Below are positions 34,113-44,051 of a DNA stretch of 64,000 nucleotides, piece after piece. Origin of the DNA: UBA11872 sp965198285 (GTDB lineage Bacteria > Chloroflexota > UBA11872); assembly GCA_965198285.1 (NCBI GenBank), contig OZ240251.1, forward strand, positions 744,001 to 808,000. The letters run 5' to 3'. Below the pieces are notes generated by a model. The model worked only from the letters and a program-made list of their open reading frames with translations, ran no database searches and was not told where the DNA came from. How positions within the stretch are numbered: position 1 is the stretch's first letter; each line of letters begins with the position of its first letter. The translations under genes were made by a program, and so were the position numbers.

Positions 34113-35015
34113 ATGCGGTTGGCCTTGTCCGGGCTGCTGTTTGACCACGCGCCGGCCGCCGAGTTTGGCGCCGCGGCGCGGGAGATCGGCTACGCCAGTG
34201 TCGAACTCCGCGGCACGCGCCACCAACTACCGCCTGATGCGGATGCCGCGCGGCTTGATCTCCTCAAGGAACTCTTCGAGGGGCTGGCAATCGCCAACAT
34301 CGCTTCCCATGCCGGCAACTTCGCGTTACTGGACGAGGCGGGGGCCCTGGAGGCGCGCGAGACCGCGCACCGGTTTCTGAAGTGGGCCGCGGTGCTGGGG
34401 GCTCGCAGCGTGCGGATCTGGCCGGGCTGGGTGGCCGCGCCGGAAGCCGAGCCAGAGCATTGGGCGCGGGCCGCGCGTCATCTGCGCTGGTGCGCCGAGG
34501 CGGCGGCCGACCTTGGCGTGATGGTGGCTATCGAGATGCACCACGGCTCGCTGGCCGAGTCGGCGGCCGGCGCCAACCGTCTGCTGGACGAGGTGGATCG
34601 ACCTTCCGTAGGTCTGATTCTCGATCCGGCCAACCTGATGCAGACGCCGACGCCGTTCGGGGCTCGCTCGGTGGGCCCGGTGTGGGACCGCCTGCTGCAC
34701 GTGCATGTCAAGGATCACTCGCTGGTCAGCCCTACAGATGAGGGCGCCTACCCGTTTCGCCTCTACCTTGAGCACATCGGCGCCTGGATCGAGCGGATGG
34801 AGCCGCCGCGCCGCCGGATCGGTCCCGGCTGGTTTGCCAAGCGGGCGCTGGGTGGAGGCCACGTGCCCTGGCCGTCGATCCTGGCGGAGTTGCGGCGGCG
34901 CGGCTATACGGGTCACCTGATCGTGGAGTCGGAAGTCGGGCCCGGCGTGCCGACGGGGCGTACTCTTGCCGAGCGTGAGTTCGAGACGCTGAGCCGCTGG
35001 ATGGCTGCGCTATGA
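34113..35015 (+). CDS. Sugar phosphate isomerase/epimerase (xylose isomerase-like TIM barrel)
   Basis: A 300-residue AP-endonuclease-2-type TIM barrel. Metal ligands expected for the family are visible: Glu in VAIEMHHGS, Asp in LILDPANL, His in LHVHVKDHS and Glu in LIVESEVGPG. GRHVPWPSI-like GGHVPWPSIL precedes the last ligand. ATG 34113 follows GGAAAGGATGG. Such enzymes interconvert ketoses or inositol derivatives; the substrate is not deducible. The stop overlaps the next gene's ATG (ATGA), so the two are co-translated. Confidence 0.85.
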   Translation: MRLALSGLLFDHAPAAEFGAAAREIGYASVELRGTRHQLPPDADAARLDLLKELFEGLAIANIASHAGNFALLDEAGALEARETAHRFLKWAAVLGARSVRIWPGWVAAPEAEPEHWARAARHLRWCAEAAADLGVMVAIEMHHGSLAESAAGANRLLDEVDRPSVGLILDPANLMQTPTPFGARSVGPVWDRLLHVHVKDHSLVSPTDEGAYPFRLYLEHIGAWIERMEPPRRRIGPGWFAKRALGGGHVPWPSILAELRRRGYTGHLIVESEVGPGVPTGRTLAEREFETLSRWMAAL

Positions 35016-35956
35016 CCAACGTGGAGATGGGCCCGCTGCAGGCCGCCCACCTGCCCGAGGCGGCGGCGCTGTGCCAACGCGAGATCGCGCACCTGCCGTT
35101 CTCGGAGGCCATTCTCAAGGACCGCATCCTCGACGATCCGGACTTTGATCCCGAGCTGAATCCGACGGTCTGGGATGGGGAGCGCCTGGTGGGCCTGGCC
35201 TGCGGGGCGCCGCCGAGCGAGGAGCTGCAGACGGCCGGCGGCGTGAAGCTGTTTGCGGTCGCGAGCGACCTGCGCCGCCAGGGGATCGCGACCCGGCTGT
35301 TCGATCACATTGAAGACCGGCTGGCTGGTCTGGGCGCCAGCGAGTCAGTGGCGATCATCGCCGGCAACAACCGCTTCATGCAGGGCCTGGACCTGCGGTA
35401 CACCGAGGCGCTGTGTTTCCTGGAGGCGCGGGGCTACGAGCGCGCGGGCGACGGCATGGACATGGACGTGGACCTGCGCAATACGCCGCTGGACACCTCG
35501 GAGAGGGAAGCGGAGTTGGAGCGCGAGCACGGCCTGCGGGTGCGGCGGCTGACGATGGATGACTACCAGAAGGCGTGGGACTACGTAGAGCGCGAGTTCG
35601 AATATCCCAGCGCCCTGGCCACGGCCCCCGTCGGGCGGCGCTGGGCCTACCTGGCGACTTCGGGACTGAAACTCGATCCGCCGACGCTGTGGATGGCCGA
35701 GAAGGACGGCGAGTTCTGCGGATTCGCGGTGACCGACGTGGCCGCGCCCGAGCGCCTGGGGCCGATGGGGGTCTCGCCGGAGGTGCGCAAGCTGGGCGTG
35801 GGCACGGTGCTGGTCAAGCGCGCGCTGGCCGACCTGCGCGCGCGGGGCGTGGACATCGGGGTGATCTACGGGGCCGGCCCGTACGCCTTCTACGCCCGCA
35901 CCGTGAACGCGACCATCAACGCCGTCTTCTGGCGCCTGCTCAAGCCGCTGTCGTAG
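35012..35956 (+). CDS. Tandem GNAT acetyltransferase
   Basis: A 314-residue protein with two GNAT folds. The first (about 1-150) has acetyl-CoA loop VASDLRRQGIATRLFDHI; the second (about 170-314) has MGVSPEVRKLGVGTVLVKRAL. Both keep the R/Q-x-x-G-x-G/A pyrophosphate loop. Tandem GNATs often use only one active site. The acceptor is unknown. It starts inside the stop codon of the sugar-isomerase gene (ATGA), indicating a two-gene operon. A parS site lies 12 bases after its stop. Confidence 0.85.
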   Translation: MTNVEMGPLQAAHLPEAAALCQREIAHLPFSEAILKDRILDDPDFDPELNPTVWDGERLVGLACGAPPSEELQTAGGVKLFAVASDLRRQGIATRLFDHIEDRLAGLGASESVAIIAGNNRFMQGLDLRYTEALCFLEARGYERAGDGMDMDVDLRNTPLDTSEREAELEREHGLRVRRLTMDDYQKAWDYVEREFEYPSALATAPVGRRWAYLATSGLKLDPPTLWMAEKDGEFCGFAVTDVAAPERLGPMGVSPEVRKLGVGTVLVKRALADLRARGVDIGVIYGAGPYAFYARTVNATINAVFWRLLKPLS

Positions 35957-35968
35957 CTCCGCTGCTCG

Positions 35969-35990
35969 CAATGTTTCACGTGAAACATTG
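35969..35990. promoter_or_regulatory. parS centromere site (ParB binding)
   Basis: A perfect palindrome of 22 bases with the core TGTTTCACGTGAAACA at 35972-35987, identical to the universal bacterial parS consensus. It lies in the intergenic region between two plus-strand genes. ParB loads on such sites and, with ParA and SMC, segregates the replication origin. Chromosomal parS sites usually cluster near oriC. No parA or parB is in this window. Confidence 0.93.
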
Positions 35991-36049
35991 GGCGCAAATC
36001 GGCCGGTGCTAGGCTCGCTCGCGCGAGTCGCCGGTAGGGGAATCCGCTT

Positions 36050-36973
36050 ATGAGCGCCAGCACCTGGGCCTATTCGAACGGTGAGATCGTCCCGCTGGAA
36101 GAGGCGCGCTACTGGCCGAACGACCTGGCCATCATCTACGGCGAGATCGTCTACGAGGCCACCCGCACCTTCGGCGGAAAGCCGTTCAAGCTGAAGGAAC
36201 ACATCGACCGGTTGTACCGCTCGCTCGACTACTGCCGGCTGGACCCGGGCCTGACGTCCGAGAAGCTAACCGAGGTCACGCTCCAGGTCGTGGAGCGCAA
36301 CAGCCCGGACCTGCCGGAGGGCAGCGACACCTGGATCTTCCACAACATCACCCGCGGCACGCACCCGCAGTTTCCGGAGGTGGGACGCGGCGACGCCGGT
36401 CCCTCGGTGCTGGTGTGGACGCACGAGCTGGGCTTCAAGTACTGGTACAAGTACTACGAGGAAGGCGCGCACTGCGTGACGCCCTCGATTCGGCAGGTCA
36501 ACATCGCCACCCAGGACCCGCGTATGAAGACGCGCAGCCGCATGTTCCTGGCGCTGGCCGAGCAGGAAGTGAACGCCCTGGCGCCCGGCGCCTACACGCT
36601 GCTGCTGGACAACGAGGGACGCATCGCCGAGGGCACCGGCGCCAACTTCATGCTGGTGTCCGACGGCGCCATCCTGACCCCGCGCGGCGGCACCGGACTG
36701 GCCGGCGTGAGCCTTGCCACCGTCCGCGAGCTCAGCCTGGACCTGGGCGTGGAGGTCCGCGAGGCCGACCTGACTCTCTACGACGTCTTCAACGCCGACG
36801 AAGCGTTCCTCAGCAGCACCCCCTACTGCATGCTGCCGGTCACCCGCGTCAACGGCACCCCGGTCGGCAACGGCCAACCCGGCGAACTTTTCGCCCGGCT
36901 GATCGACGCCTGGAGCGAGACGGTGGGCGTGAACATCATCGACCAGGCCCGGAGGATCGGCGAGGCGGTCTAA
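36050..36973 (+). CDS. Class IV aminotransferase (branched-chain or D-amino acid type)
   Basis: A 307-residue PLP enzyme. Lys160 in DPRMKTRSR is the Schiff-base lysine position, and Glu194 in RIAEGTGANFMLV contacts the cofactor nitrogen. The N-terminal GEIVYEATRTFGGKPFKLKEHIDRL is typical of fold-type IV. LTPRGGTGLAGVSLATV binds the phosphate. It may act on branched-chain amino acids, D-amino acids or an amine such as in (R)-transaminases; sequence alone does not decide. It follows the parS site. Confidence 0.88.
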   Translation: MSASTWAYSNGEIVPLEEARYWPNDLAIIYGEIVYEATRTFGGKPFKLKEHIDRLYRSLDYCRLDPGLTSEKLTEVTLQVVERNSPDLPEGSDTWIFHNITRGTHPQFPEVGRGDAGPSVLVWTHELGFKYWYKYYEEGAHCVTPSIRQVNIATQDPRMKTRSRMFLALAEQEVNALAPGAYTLLLDNEGRIAEGTGANFMLVSDGAILTPRGGTGLAGVSLATVRELSLDLGVEVREADLTLYDVFNADEAFLSSTPYCMLPVTRVNGTPVGNGQPGELFARLIDAWSETVGVNIIDQARRIGEAV

Positions 36974-37083
36974 GCGTCCACCTCAGCCGCGGTTAGCCTG
37001 CCGCGCTCAGGTTGAGCGGAGTGTGGGAATGAGGCCGGCGGCGATGAGTGGCGGTTTGACTGGTCGGGCTGGGCGACAGCCTG

Positions 37084-38115
37084 CTATTGGTCGCTGTTCT
37101 TCCAGGCTTCGTATACCGCCGATGTCAGCGCGGACAGGCGGGCTTTGTGTTGCTTCCATTCGTCGGCGGTGAACGGGAACTTGAGCTCGGTTTTGGGGTC
37201 TTCCAACGGGTCCCGATTCCTCGGATATGTCTCGTATCGGATTTCCTTTACGAGCTGCCTGAACTCGTCCAGGCAGAGTGCTCTTGCGCGGTCGAAGAAG
37301 ACTATCGTCACGTGCCCCTTCCATGGATCGATGCGTGCGTACGGCCGTCTCCGGAGTCCAATACTTAGTCCGTATTTTGTCGGGTATCTGCTGAACCTGG
37401 GCCAATTCGTCTCGAACATGTCTTCCACGGCGCTGAAGGTCTCGGATATGCCGGAGTCTTCTATTTTCTTCTTCAGCCGCTCTCTTCTCTCCTCCGCGCT
37501 CGGCCGCCTTCGTCGGCGAGGGCCGGGTTCTGCGGCTGCTTCCACTTCCACCTGCCTGGCAAGAAAGGTCTTGCCGTCGTAGGCGAAGCCGTGGAACGTG
37601 AGTAACGAGATATCCATGCCGGTGTTCTCGGCCAGGAACCTCACCATCCGCTCCGTCCTTTCGTCGGCCCCCAAGCCGATCAGGAACAGGCGCAGCGGCC
37701 GAAGGGAGTCGAGGCTCTGGCCGTCGGTGATTTCGCCGTACCACTCCTCGAAATCCTCAATTCGCTCGATGCCACCCACGCCGGAGTTGGCGGCGATGTG
37801 CTCGGCCAATGCAATGTCGGTCTTGGCGTCCAGGTCGGATGCGTAGTCGATAATCTGCGCAACGGCGTCCCGCGACAGCGTCCCGCGCTTCAACTCGAAT
37901 ACGACCAGCCGCCCGTCCTCATCCACCCCGAGCAGATCGAGCGGCCCGCCGTCCGTCGGCGTCTGTCGGCCAACGAGCCTCAGTCCGGGAATCAGCAGGT
38001 CGGGGTTCCTGACGAGCGTCTCCTCCAGCAAGGATTCCGTGTCCGTCCGGTCCTTCGACGCCAACGGCGTGACGTTCGAGTCAACATCGAGCGCCCAGAT
38101 CTTGACTTCGTCCAT
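37084..38115 (-). CDS. NucS/RecB-like PD-(D/E)xK nuclease-domain protein (orphan, second)
   Basis: A 343-residue protein. The nuclease core has GGPLDLLGVD (Asp60), LVVFELKRG (Glu74-x-Lys76) and Gln87 in VAQIIDYASDL. RLVGRQTPTDGGPLDLLG closely parallels the first orphan nuclease (ALVGRQVSIDDGRLDLLA at 17346-18335). A middle LFLIGLGADERTERM segment and a basic linker (RRRRRPSAEERRERLKKK) lead to a C-terminal domain unlike the other protein. ATG 38115 abuts a MITE-type terminal repeat, which supplies AAAGG as a possible ribosome binding site. Repair or defence roles are inferred. Confidence 0.65.
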   Translation of the reverse strand: MDEVKIWALDVDSNVTPLASKDRTDTESLLEETLVRNPDLLIPGLRLVGRQTPTDGGPLDLLGVDEDGRLVVFELKRGTLSRDAVAQIIDYASDLDAKTDIALAEHIAANSGVGGIERIEDFEEWYGEITDGQSLDSLRPLRLFLIGLGADERTERMVRFLAENTGMDISLLTFHGFAYDGKTFLARQVEVEAAAEPGPRRRRRPSAEERRERLKKKIEDSGISETFSAVEDMFETNWPRFSRYPTKYGLSIGLRRRPYARIDPWKGHVTIVFFDRARALCLDEFRQLVKEIRYETYPRNRDPLEDPKTELKFPFTADEWKQHKARLSALTSAVYEAWKNSDQ

Positions 38116-38414
38116 TGGAGACCTTTGCGTAGCTCGTTTCGGATCAGGACGTCCGGCGCCTGGGTTTCCACCTTCGAGGGTATGACGGAGGGTAACGCAG
38201 AGGTTTCGGGAGGGAGAACCGGCCCCGCCGGCCGATCGATTCGGGACGATTTCGGGACGGAACCGCAGCGGCCGTCGAGTCGATTCTCGGTGCGGAGCCG
38301 GTCAAACAGGGGCCGCGCGCCGTGAGTGAACGCTACTCACGGCGGGATAGCCGCGGACCCTATTGCATGACAGACTGAGCGCCAGAAGCTGCGCGCGGAC
38401 CGAGGCTGCGGGGC
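38116..38414. other. Spacer with a short MITE-like element
   Basis: A gap of 299 bases between divergent genes. Its left third (38117-38209) is bounded by GGAGACCTTTGCGT and, inverted, AACGCAGAGGTTTC. Beyond this I see a GC-rich sequence with no recognisable feature until ATG 38415. Confidence 0.45.
38117..38209. repeat. MITE-like element, short copy C
   Basis: Left terminal repeat GGAGACCTTTGCGT (38117-38130); right, inverted and with two mismatches, AACGCAGAGGTTTC (38194-38207). Only about 93 bases long, and the CCCGGAAGACC core of copies A and B is missing, so this may be a deletion derivative. Confidence 0.45.
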
Positions 38415-39083
38415 ATGGGTGACGGCTTGGTTGGCCGGATGGTCCGCGCCCTGCGGTTGGATGCGACGCTCTACCGCGAGGTTGCGGGACCCGGCGGCAG
38501 CACTCGGCAGGCGACGCTGGTGGTTCTTCTCACAGCCGCAGCCGCCGGCACCGAGGTCTGGTGGGTGGGTGCCAGCGGTGCCGGACTCATCGCCATTACG
38601 CACATGGTCGCCTGGCCAGTCTGGGCTGCGGGGCTCTGGCTCGTTGGCGTGCGACTTAGGACACCATCTGGCGAGACTCCGGGATTCCAGCAAGTCGCGC
38701 GCGCCATCGCGTTCGCGCAGACGCCGGGTGTGTTCTTCGCGCTCAGCCCCTTCCTCTTATGGACCCTGGAGCCTCTCGCGGGCACAGTTCGGTCTCTAGT
38801 CTTCGTCTGGGTGATGGTCGGAACCTTACTCGCGGTCCGAGAGTCGTTGGAGCTGAGCAACGGTCGAACGCTCGGCGCGCTGGTCGCTGTAGGTGCAGTC
38901 ATCGCGGCGCTGTTGGGACCCGTGATTACCTTCCTAACCTTATGGGCCCTCTTGCCTCACGTGACGATGGGACCCATAGTCGCGCTGGTCTCGTGTGGGG
39001 TGTTTGATTTCAACCTCGGCCTGGGTCTCATCAACGCGGTGATGCGCCTCGTCCTGCCAGCCGCGTTCGAGGTCATCGCGTAG
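38415..39083 (+). CDS. YIP1-like multi-pass membrane protein
   Basis: A 222-residue protein with five hydrophobic segments (about 32-48, 58-78, 98-115, 125-140, 155-180). The N-terminus GDGLVGRMVRALRLDATLYREV and the motif RAIAFAQTPGVFFAL fit bacterial YIP1-family proteins: a cytoplasmic amphipathic start and an R-A-x-x-AxxP-type helix. The function of bacterial members is unknown, with membrane organisation usually assumed. ATG 38415 is the only start that keeps the conserved head. Confidence 0.65.
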   Translation: MGDGLVGRMVRALRLDATLYREVAGPGGSTRQATLVVLLTAAAAGTEVWWVGASGAGLIAITHMVAWPVWAAGLWLVGVRLRTPSGETPGFQQVARAIAFAQTPGVFFALSPFLLWTLEPLAGTVRSLVFVWVMVGTLLAVRESLELSNGRTLGALVAVGAVIAALLGPVITFLTLWALLPHVTMGPIVALVSCGVFDFNLGLGLINAVMRLVLPAAFEVIA

Positions 39084-39196
39084 CGCGAGACGACCCGGTT
39101 CGGCTTTCGCCGATGCGTCTGACGACCCCGCCGTTGGGCAGGTTTGGGGCGAACGGAAACAGCCCGTTCAGATCGCCAAAAAACGCTCTTTGAAAA

Positions 39197-40264
39197 CTAT
39201 CGCGCCACCGGCAGGAGTTTGATGCAGACGGGGTTGGGGATTTGGGTTTGGGGGCCGGTGGGGTGGAGGCGGCCGGTTTGGGGGTGGATGCGGAAGGTGA
39301 CGATGGTGCTGGTGTCCTGGTTGGCGGCGAGGAGCCAAGTACCGGAGGGGTCGATGGCGAAGTTGCGGGGAGTTTGGCCCTGGGTGGATTCGTTGCCCAG
39401 GCTGGTCAGGCGGCCGGTGGCCTGGTCGATCGCGAACATGGCGATGCTGTCGTGCCCGCGGTTGGAGCCGTAGACGAACTTGCCGGACGGCGCGACGTGG
39501 ATGTCGGCACAGGTGGACTCGCCGTCGAAGTCTTCGGGCAGGGTGCTGACCGTCTCGATTTCGCCAAAGACTCCCTGATCGGCGACGTAACGCAGGACGG
39601 AGATCGACGACCCCAGTTCGTTGATCAGGTAGGCGAACTGGCCGTTAGGGTGGAAGTCGAAGTGCCGCGGCCCGGCGCCTGCCGGCGTGCGCACCCAGGG
39701 GACGTGGTGGGGCGCCAGCGTCCCGTTGTCCAGGTCGAGGTCGTAGACCAGCAGCTTGTCGATGCCGAGATCCGGAGCGAAGGCCAGGCGGTTGGTGGCG
39801 TCCAGGATGATCGAGTGGGCATGCGGTCCCAGCTGGCGCACGGGGTGGATGCTGGATCCCTCGTGCTGAACGAAGCCGGTCAGCGGGGCCAGGCTGCCAT
39901 CCGCCTGGATTGGCAACATGGCCACACTGCCGCTGCCGTAGTTGGCCAATAGCACGTAGGCCTCAGTGGCGTCCACGCTGATGTGGCAGGGGACCTGGCC
40001 GCCGGTGAGCTGCTCGTTCAGGTAGGTCAGGGCGCCAGTGGCGGGGTCGATGGCGTAGGCCTTGATGACGCCATGCGACTCCTCACCGACGGCGTAGAGG
40101 TTCCGGCCTGGCGGCGCGATCTCCACCCACGACGGATTGGAAATGCCGCCGGTAACGCTCAGGCGCTCCAGTTCGCCGGTGCCTGCATCGAATCGATAGG
40201 TGTAGATGCCTTCGCTGGCACCGGTGGTGTAGGTGCCGATGAAGGCGAGGTAGTGGTCGCTCAT
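39197..40264 (-). CDS. Lactonase family protein, seven-bladed beta-propeller (Pgl-like)
   Basis: A 355-residue protein opening YLAFIGTYTTGASEGIYTYRFD, the signature of the 6-phosphogluconolactonase/carboxy-cis,cis-muconate cyclase propeller family. Repeated NLYAVGEE, YVLLANYGSGSV, GPHAHSIILD, GPRHFDFHPNG and TPRNFAIDPSG elements are the blade edges and putative active-site residues. It may open a sugar lactone, which would fit the sugar-acid dehydratases elsewhere in the window. No signal peptide. It stands alone. Confidence 0.85.
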   Translation of the reverse strand: MSDHYLAFIGTYTTGASEGIYTYRFDAGTGELERLSVTGGISNPSWVEIAPPGRNLYAVGEESHGVIKAYAIDPATGALTYLNEQLTGGQVPCHISVDATEAYVLLANYGSGSVAMLPIQADGSLAPLTGFVQHEGSSIHPVRQLGPHAHSIILDATNRLAFAPDLGIDKLLVYDLDLDNGTLAPHHVPWVRTPAGAGPRHFDFHPNGQFAYLINELGSSISVLRYVADQGVFGEIETVSTLPEDFDGESTCADIHVAPSGKFVYGSNRGHDSIAMFAIDQATGRLTSLGNESTQGQTPRNFAIDPSGTWLLAANQDTSTIVTFRIHPQTGRLHPTGPQTQIPNPVCIKLLPVAR

Positions 40265-40402
40265 GCGATGCGCCGCCCTGAGAGTTTCGGCCTCAGTATT
40301 GGAAGCAACCCGCAGCGGCTTGTCAAACGCGCAGTTCTTGGCGTTTCATGCCGATGGGCACTTTCGCGGAAGGCGTATGGGTAGCCACCAATTGGACGGG
40401 CT

Positions 40403-41017
40403 TCAGGGCGCGGCTTCTATGGCCACGGTGACACGATCCCAGAAATAGGCGAACGATGCAGAGTGTCGCCTTGCCCGGTCGGGGTTGAATGCACGTGCGA
40501 CGGCTCGTGCGAGTTCAATCTTCCCGCCGCCTGGATATCCCACCCGGCCCGTCTCTCGCCACAAGCGGCGGAGCCTAGTCTCAGCGCTGCCCGATCCGGT
40601 CTCCGGCGGGGCTGAATACTCGACATCTGGCATAAGCTGCCGGATTGCTTCTTCATCAGCCAGATACCACGACTCCAGTTCGACCACAGCCACGCAGATC
40701 AGGACGTCGCGCTGGCCGAGTGGCGCACGCGCCGCAGTGACGGTTTCCCTGTCGAAGGCCTCAACCGTTGCGGCCACGCACGGGTCTGAATCGCGGTCGA
40801 CCAAGATGATCGACAGCGGGTAGTGAAGGCTTCGAAAGTTATCAATCAGACTGGCTGCTTGGCGCTCAAGCTGAGTCCGACCCTTGACGGCGCGGACATT
40901 GAACATCACCCCTTGAAACTCACGGTGCAGAAGCGACCGAAGAAAGGCCTGGTCCGAAGGCCCCTCAACGCCAACGCCTACCGTCAGGGTGCGCCTCCCA
41001 GGGCTCCCTGCTCCCAC
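40403..41017 (-). CDS. TOPRIM-like DUF4276 protein, partner of AAA ATPase
   Basis: A 204-residue protein with a TOPRIM-like core: VGVEGPSDQAFL gives Glu18, ILVDRDSDPC gives Asp74 and Asp76, and VELESWYLADEEAI (113-125) is the family-specific motif. DUF4276 proteins are found as the second gene after OLD- or AbiL-type ATPases. TOPRIM partners in such systems cut nucleic acid (for example AriB of PARIS). The formal start GTG 41017 overlaps the ATPase gene by 34 bases. A purine-rich GGGAGG also sits before a CTG whose last bases form the ATPase stop (CTGA), a second possible start. Confidence 0.75.
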   Translation of the reverse strand: MGAGSPGRRTLTVGVGVEGPSDQAFLRSLLHREFQGVMFNVRAVKGRTQLERQAASLIDNFRSLHYPLSIILVDRDSDPCVAATVEAFDRETVTAARAPLGQRDVLICVAVVELESWYLADEEAIRQLMPDVEYSAPPETGSGSAETRLRRLWRETGRVGYPGGGKIELARAVARAFNPDRARRHSASFAYFWDRVTVAIEAAP

Positions 41018-42189
41018 AATTCACCAAGCGAGAATGACCGGCGAAACGCCTCGATCTCGGGGATGGTAGCTACTCGAACCAGCCGTGTGAAACCTCTGAC
41101 TTTGTCACACAGGAAGACTTCGTTCGGCGCTGCTTCATCCAGAAAATCCGGGTTGTGGGTGGTCGCAAACACCTGCGCACCCTCATCCGTACAGTACCGA
41201 AACAGTGCCATGATTTCGGGAATAAGATGTGGGTGCAGGCCATTCTCCGGCTCTTCGATCGCAATCAATTCTCCGGGAGCGACGTTCAATGAAATCGTGA
41301 GCAACGCAAGCAGTCGCACGGTTCCGTCGGAGACGGAATCCGGATCGAACGTGCCGGTAATGTTGTCTTCTTCAACCTGAAACGACAGTTTCTCGCCAGT
41401 GGAAACAGGGTGCAACTTCGCGAACCCAGGAACCATTCCGCGCAGGGCTGCCTCCGCCGCCGCAAGTGCCTTACCGTTGTGGCGTTTCCATCGATTGAGA
41501 GCTACGGCCAGATTCTCTCCTGAACGGCCAAGGCCGGTCCAGGGAATCTCGCGACAGGCCTGTCGCGCCGTGGCGGCGTTTATGTGGTAGAACCTCCAAT
41601 TTAATATCCTGCCGCGTAGTATGACTGGAACTATGTCGAATGAGAAGTTAGGAATCAATCGTCCAGATGCAGGCTGAGGTATATCTATTGTATCCGTGCT
41701 TTTAAAGCTCGGATTGGTTAGGTTACTAGTAACTTCCACGGTGTTTGCACGCCGATAAATTTCGTATGAGATTTGCTTGCCTTCGCTATTGCTAATCTCG
41801 GCGGTCAGGCGCTCTGATTCAACCTTGAACTGTACGCCGTTGGGCTGCGCATCTAAAGCCAGCTCGTAGTCGTAGGCGTCAAGCCCGTGATTGTCGAACG
41901 CATACGACCCGAGATCCTCAGACCCTTCGTCACGGATGCGGATGCGTAACGGAGCGGACGGGTCCTGCTCGCGCAGACGTTTGTTCCATACCTCCGAAAC
42001 GCCGCCAAACGCAGCGATCGCCGTCTCGACGTCGTGCCGGACGGCCGTTTGGAGGAACTCGAGCGCGGCCAGGAAGTTCGACTTGCCGGAAGCGTTGGGG
42101 CCGACAAGGAAGGTTAACGGTGTGACATCGACCGCAGCGGCAGGCGTGCCGAAGCTCTTGAAGCCCTCGATCTCTATGTGCGTGAGCAT
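40984..42189 (-). CDS. AAA ATPase, RecF/OLD-like (AAA_21), putative defence ATPase
   Basis: A 401-residue SMC-like ATPase head. Opening MLTHIEIEGFKSFG and Walker A GPNASGKS (30-37) are typical; a signature-like VSDGTVRLLALL and Walker B LIAIEEPENGLHPHL follow, then the H-loop ATTHNPDFLD. The 200-residue insert between is strand-rich. Genes of this type pair with a TOPRIM or RloB-like partner in AbiL, PARIS and related antiphage systems, and here the DUF4276 gene overlaps its end. ATG 42189 is preferred over GTG 42222. Function in defence is inferred. Confidence 0.82.
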   Translation of the reverse strand: MLTHIEIEGFKSFGTPAAAVDVTPLTFLVGPNASGKSNFLAALEFLQTAVRHDVETAIAAFGGVSEVWNKRLREQDPSAPLRIRIRDEGSEDLGSYAFDNHGLDAYDYELALDAQPNGVQFKVESERLTAEISNSEGKQISYEIYRRANTVEVTSNLTNPSFKSTDTIDIPQPASGRLIPNFSFDIVPVILRGRILNWRFYHINAATARQACREIPWTGLGRSGENLAVALNRWKRHNGKALAAAEAALRGMVPGFAKLHPVSTGEKLSFQVEEDNITGTFDPDSVSDGTVRLLALLTISLNVAPGELIAIEEPENGLHPHLIPEIMALFRYCTDEGAQVFATTHNPDFLDEAAPNEVFLCDKVRGFTRLVRVATIPEIEAFRRSFSLGELWEQGALGGAP

Positions 42190-42318
42190 CGGTTTACCGC
42201 TGTGGCGTTGCCATGCCCGCACGGAAGGGGCTAGCGCTTCAACGACTCAATCCTACGCGACGCGACGCCACGGACCCGGTCTCCAACGGCGACAGGGACG
42301 ACCGGCGTGGTGTGTGCG

Positions 42319-43917
<1,599 letters not shown>

Positions 43918-44051
43918 GGCGGTCGTCTGGCTCCTGTGGTCGGTGTCGACGCTGCGGCGCGCGGCTAGTGCGGGCCGGGAAGATTGGGTCGGTGCGGATT
44001 CGCCTCTTGGGGCGGACCTATCTTATTCGACGGGACCCGGCTGTGGGCGGC

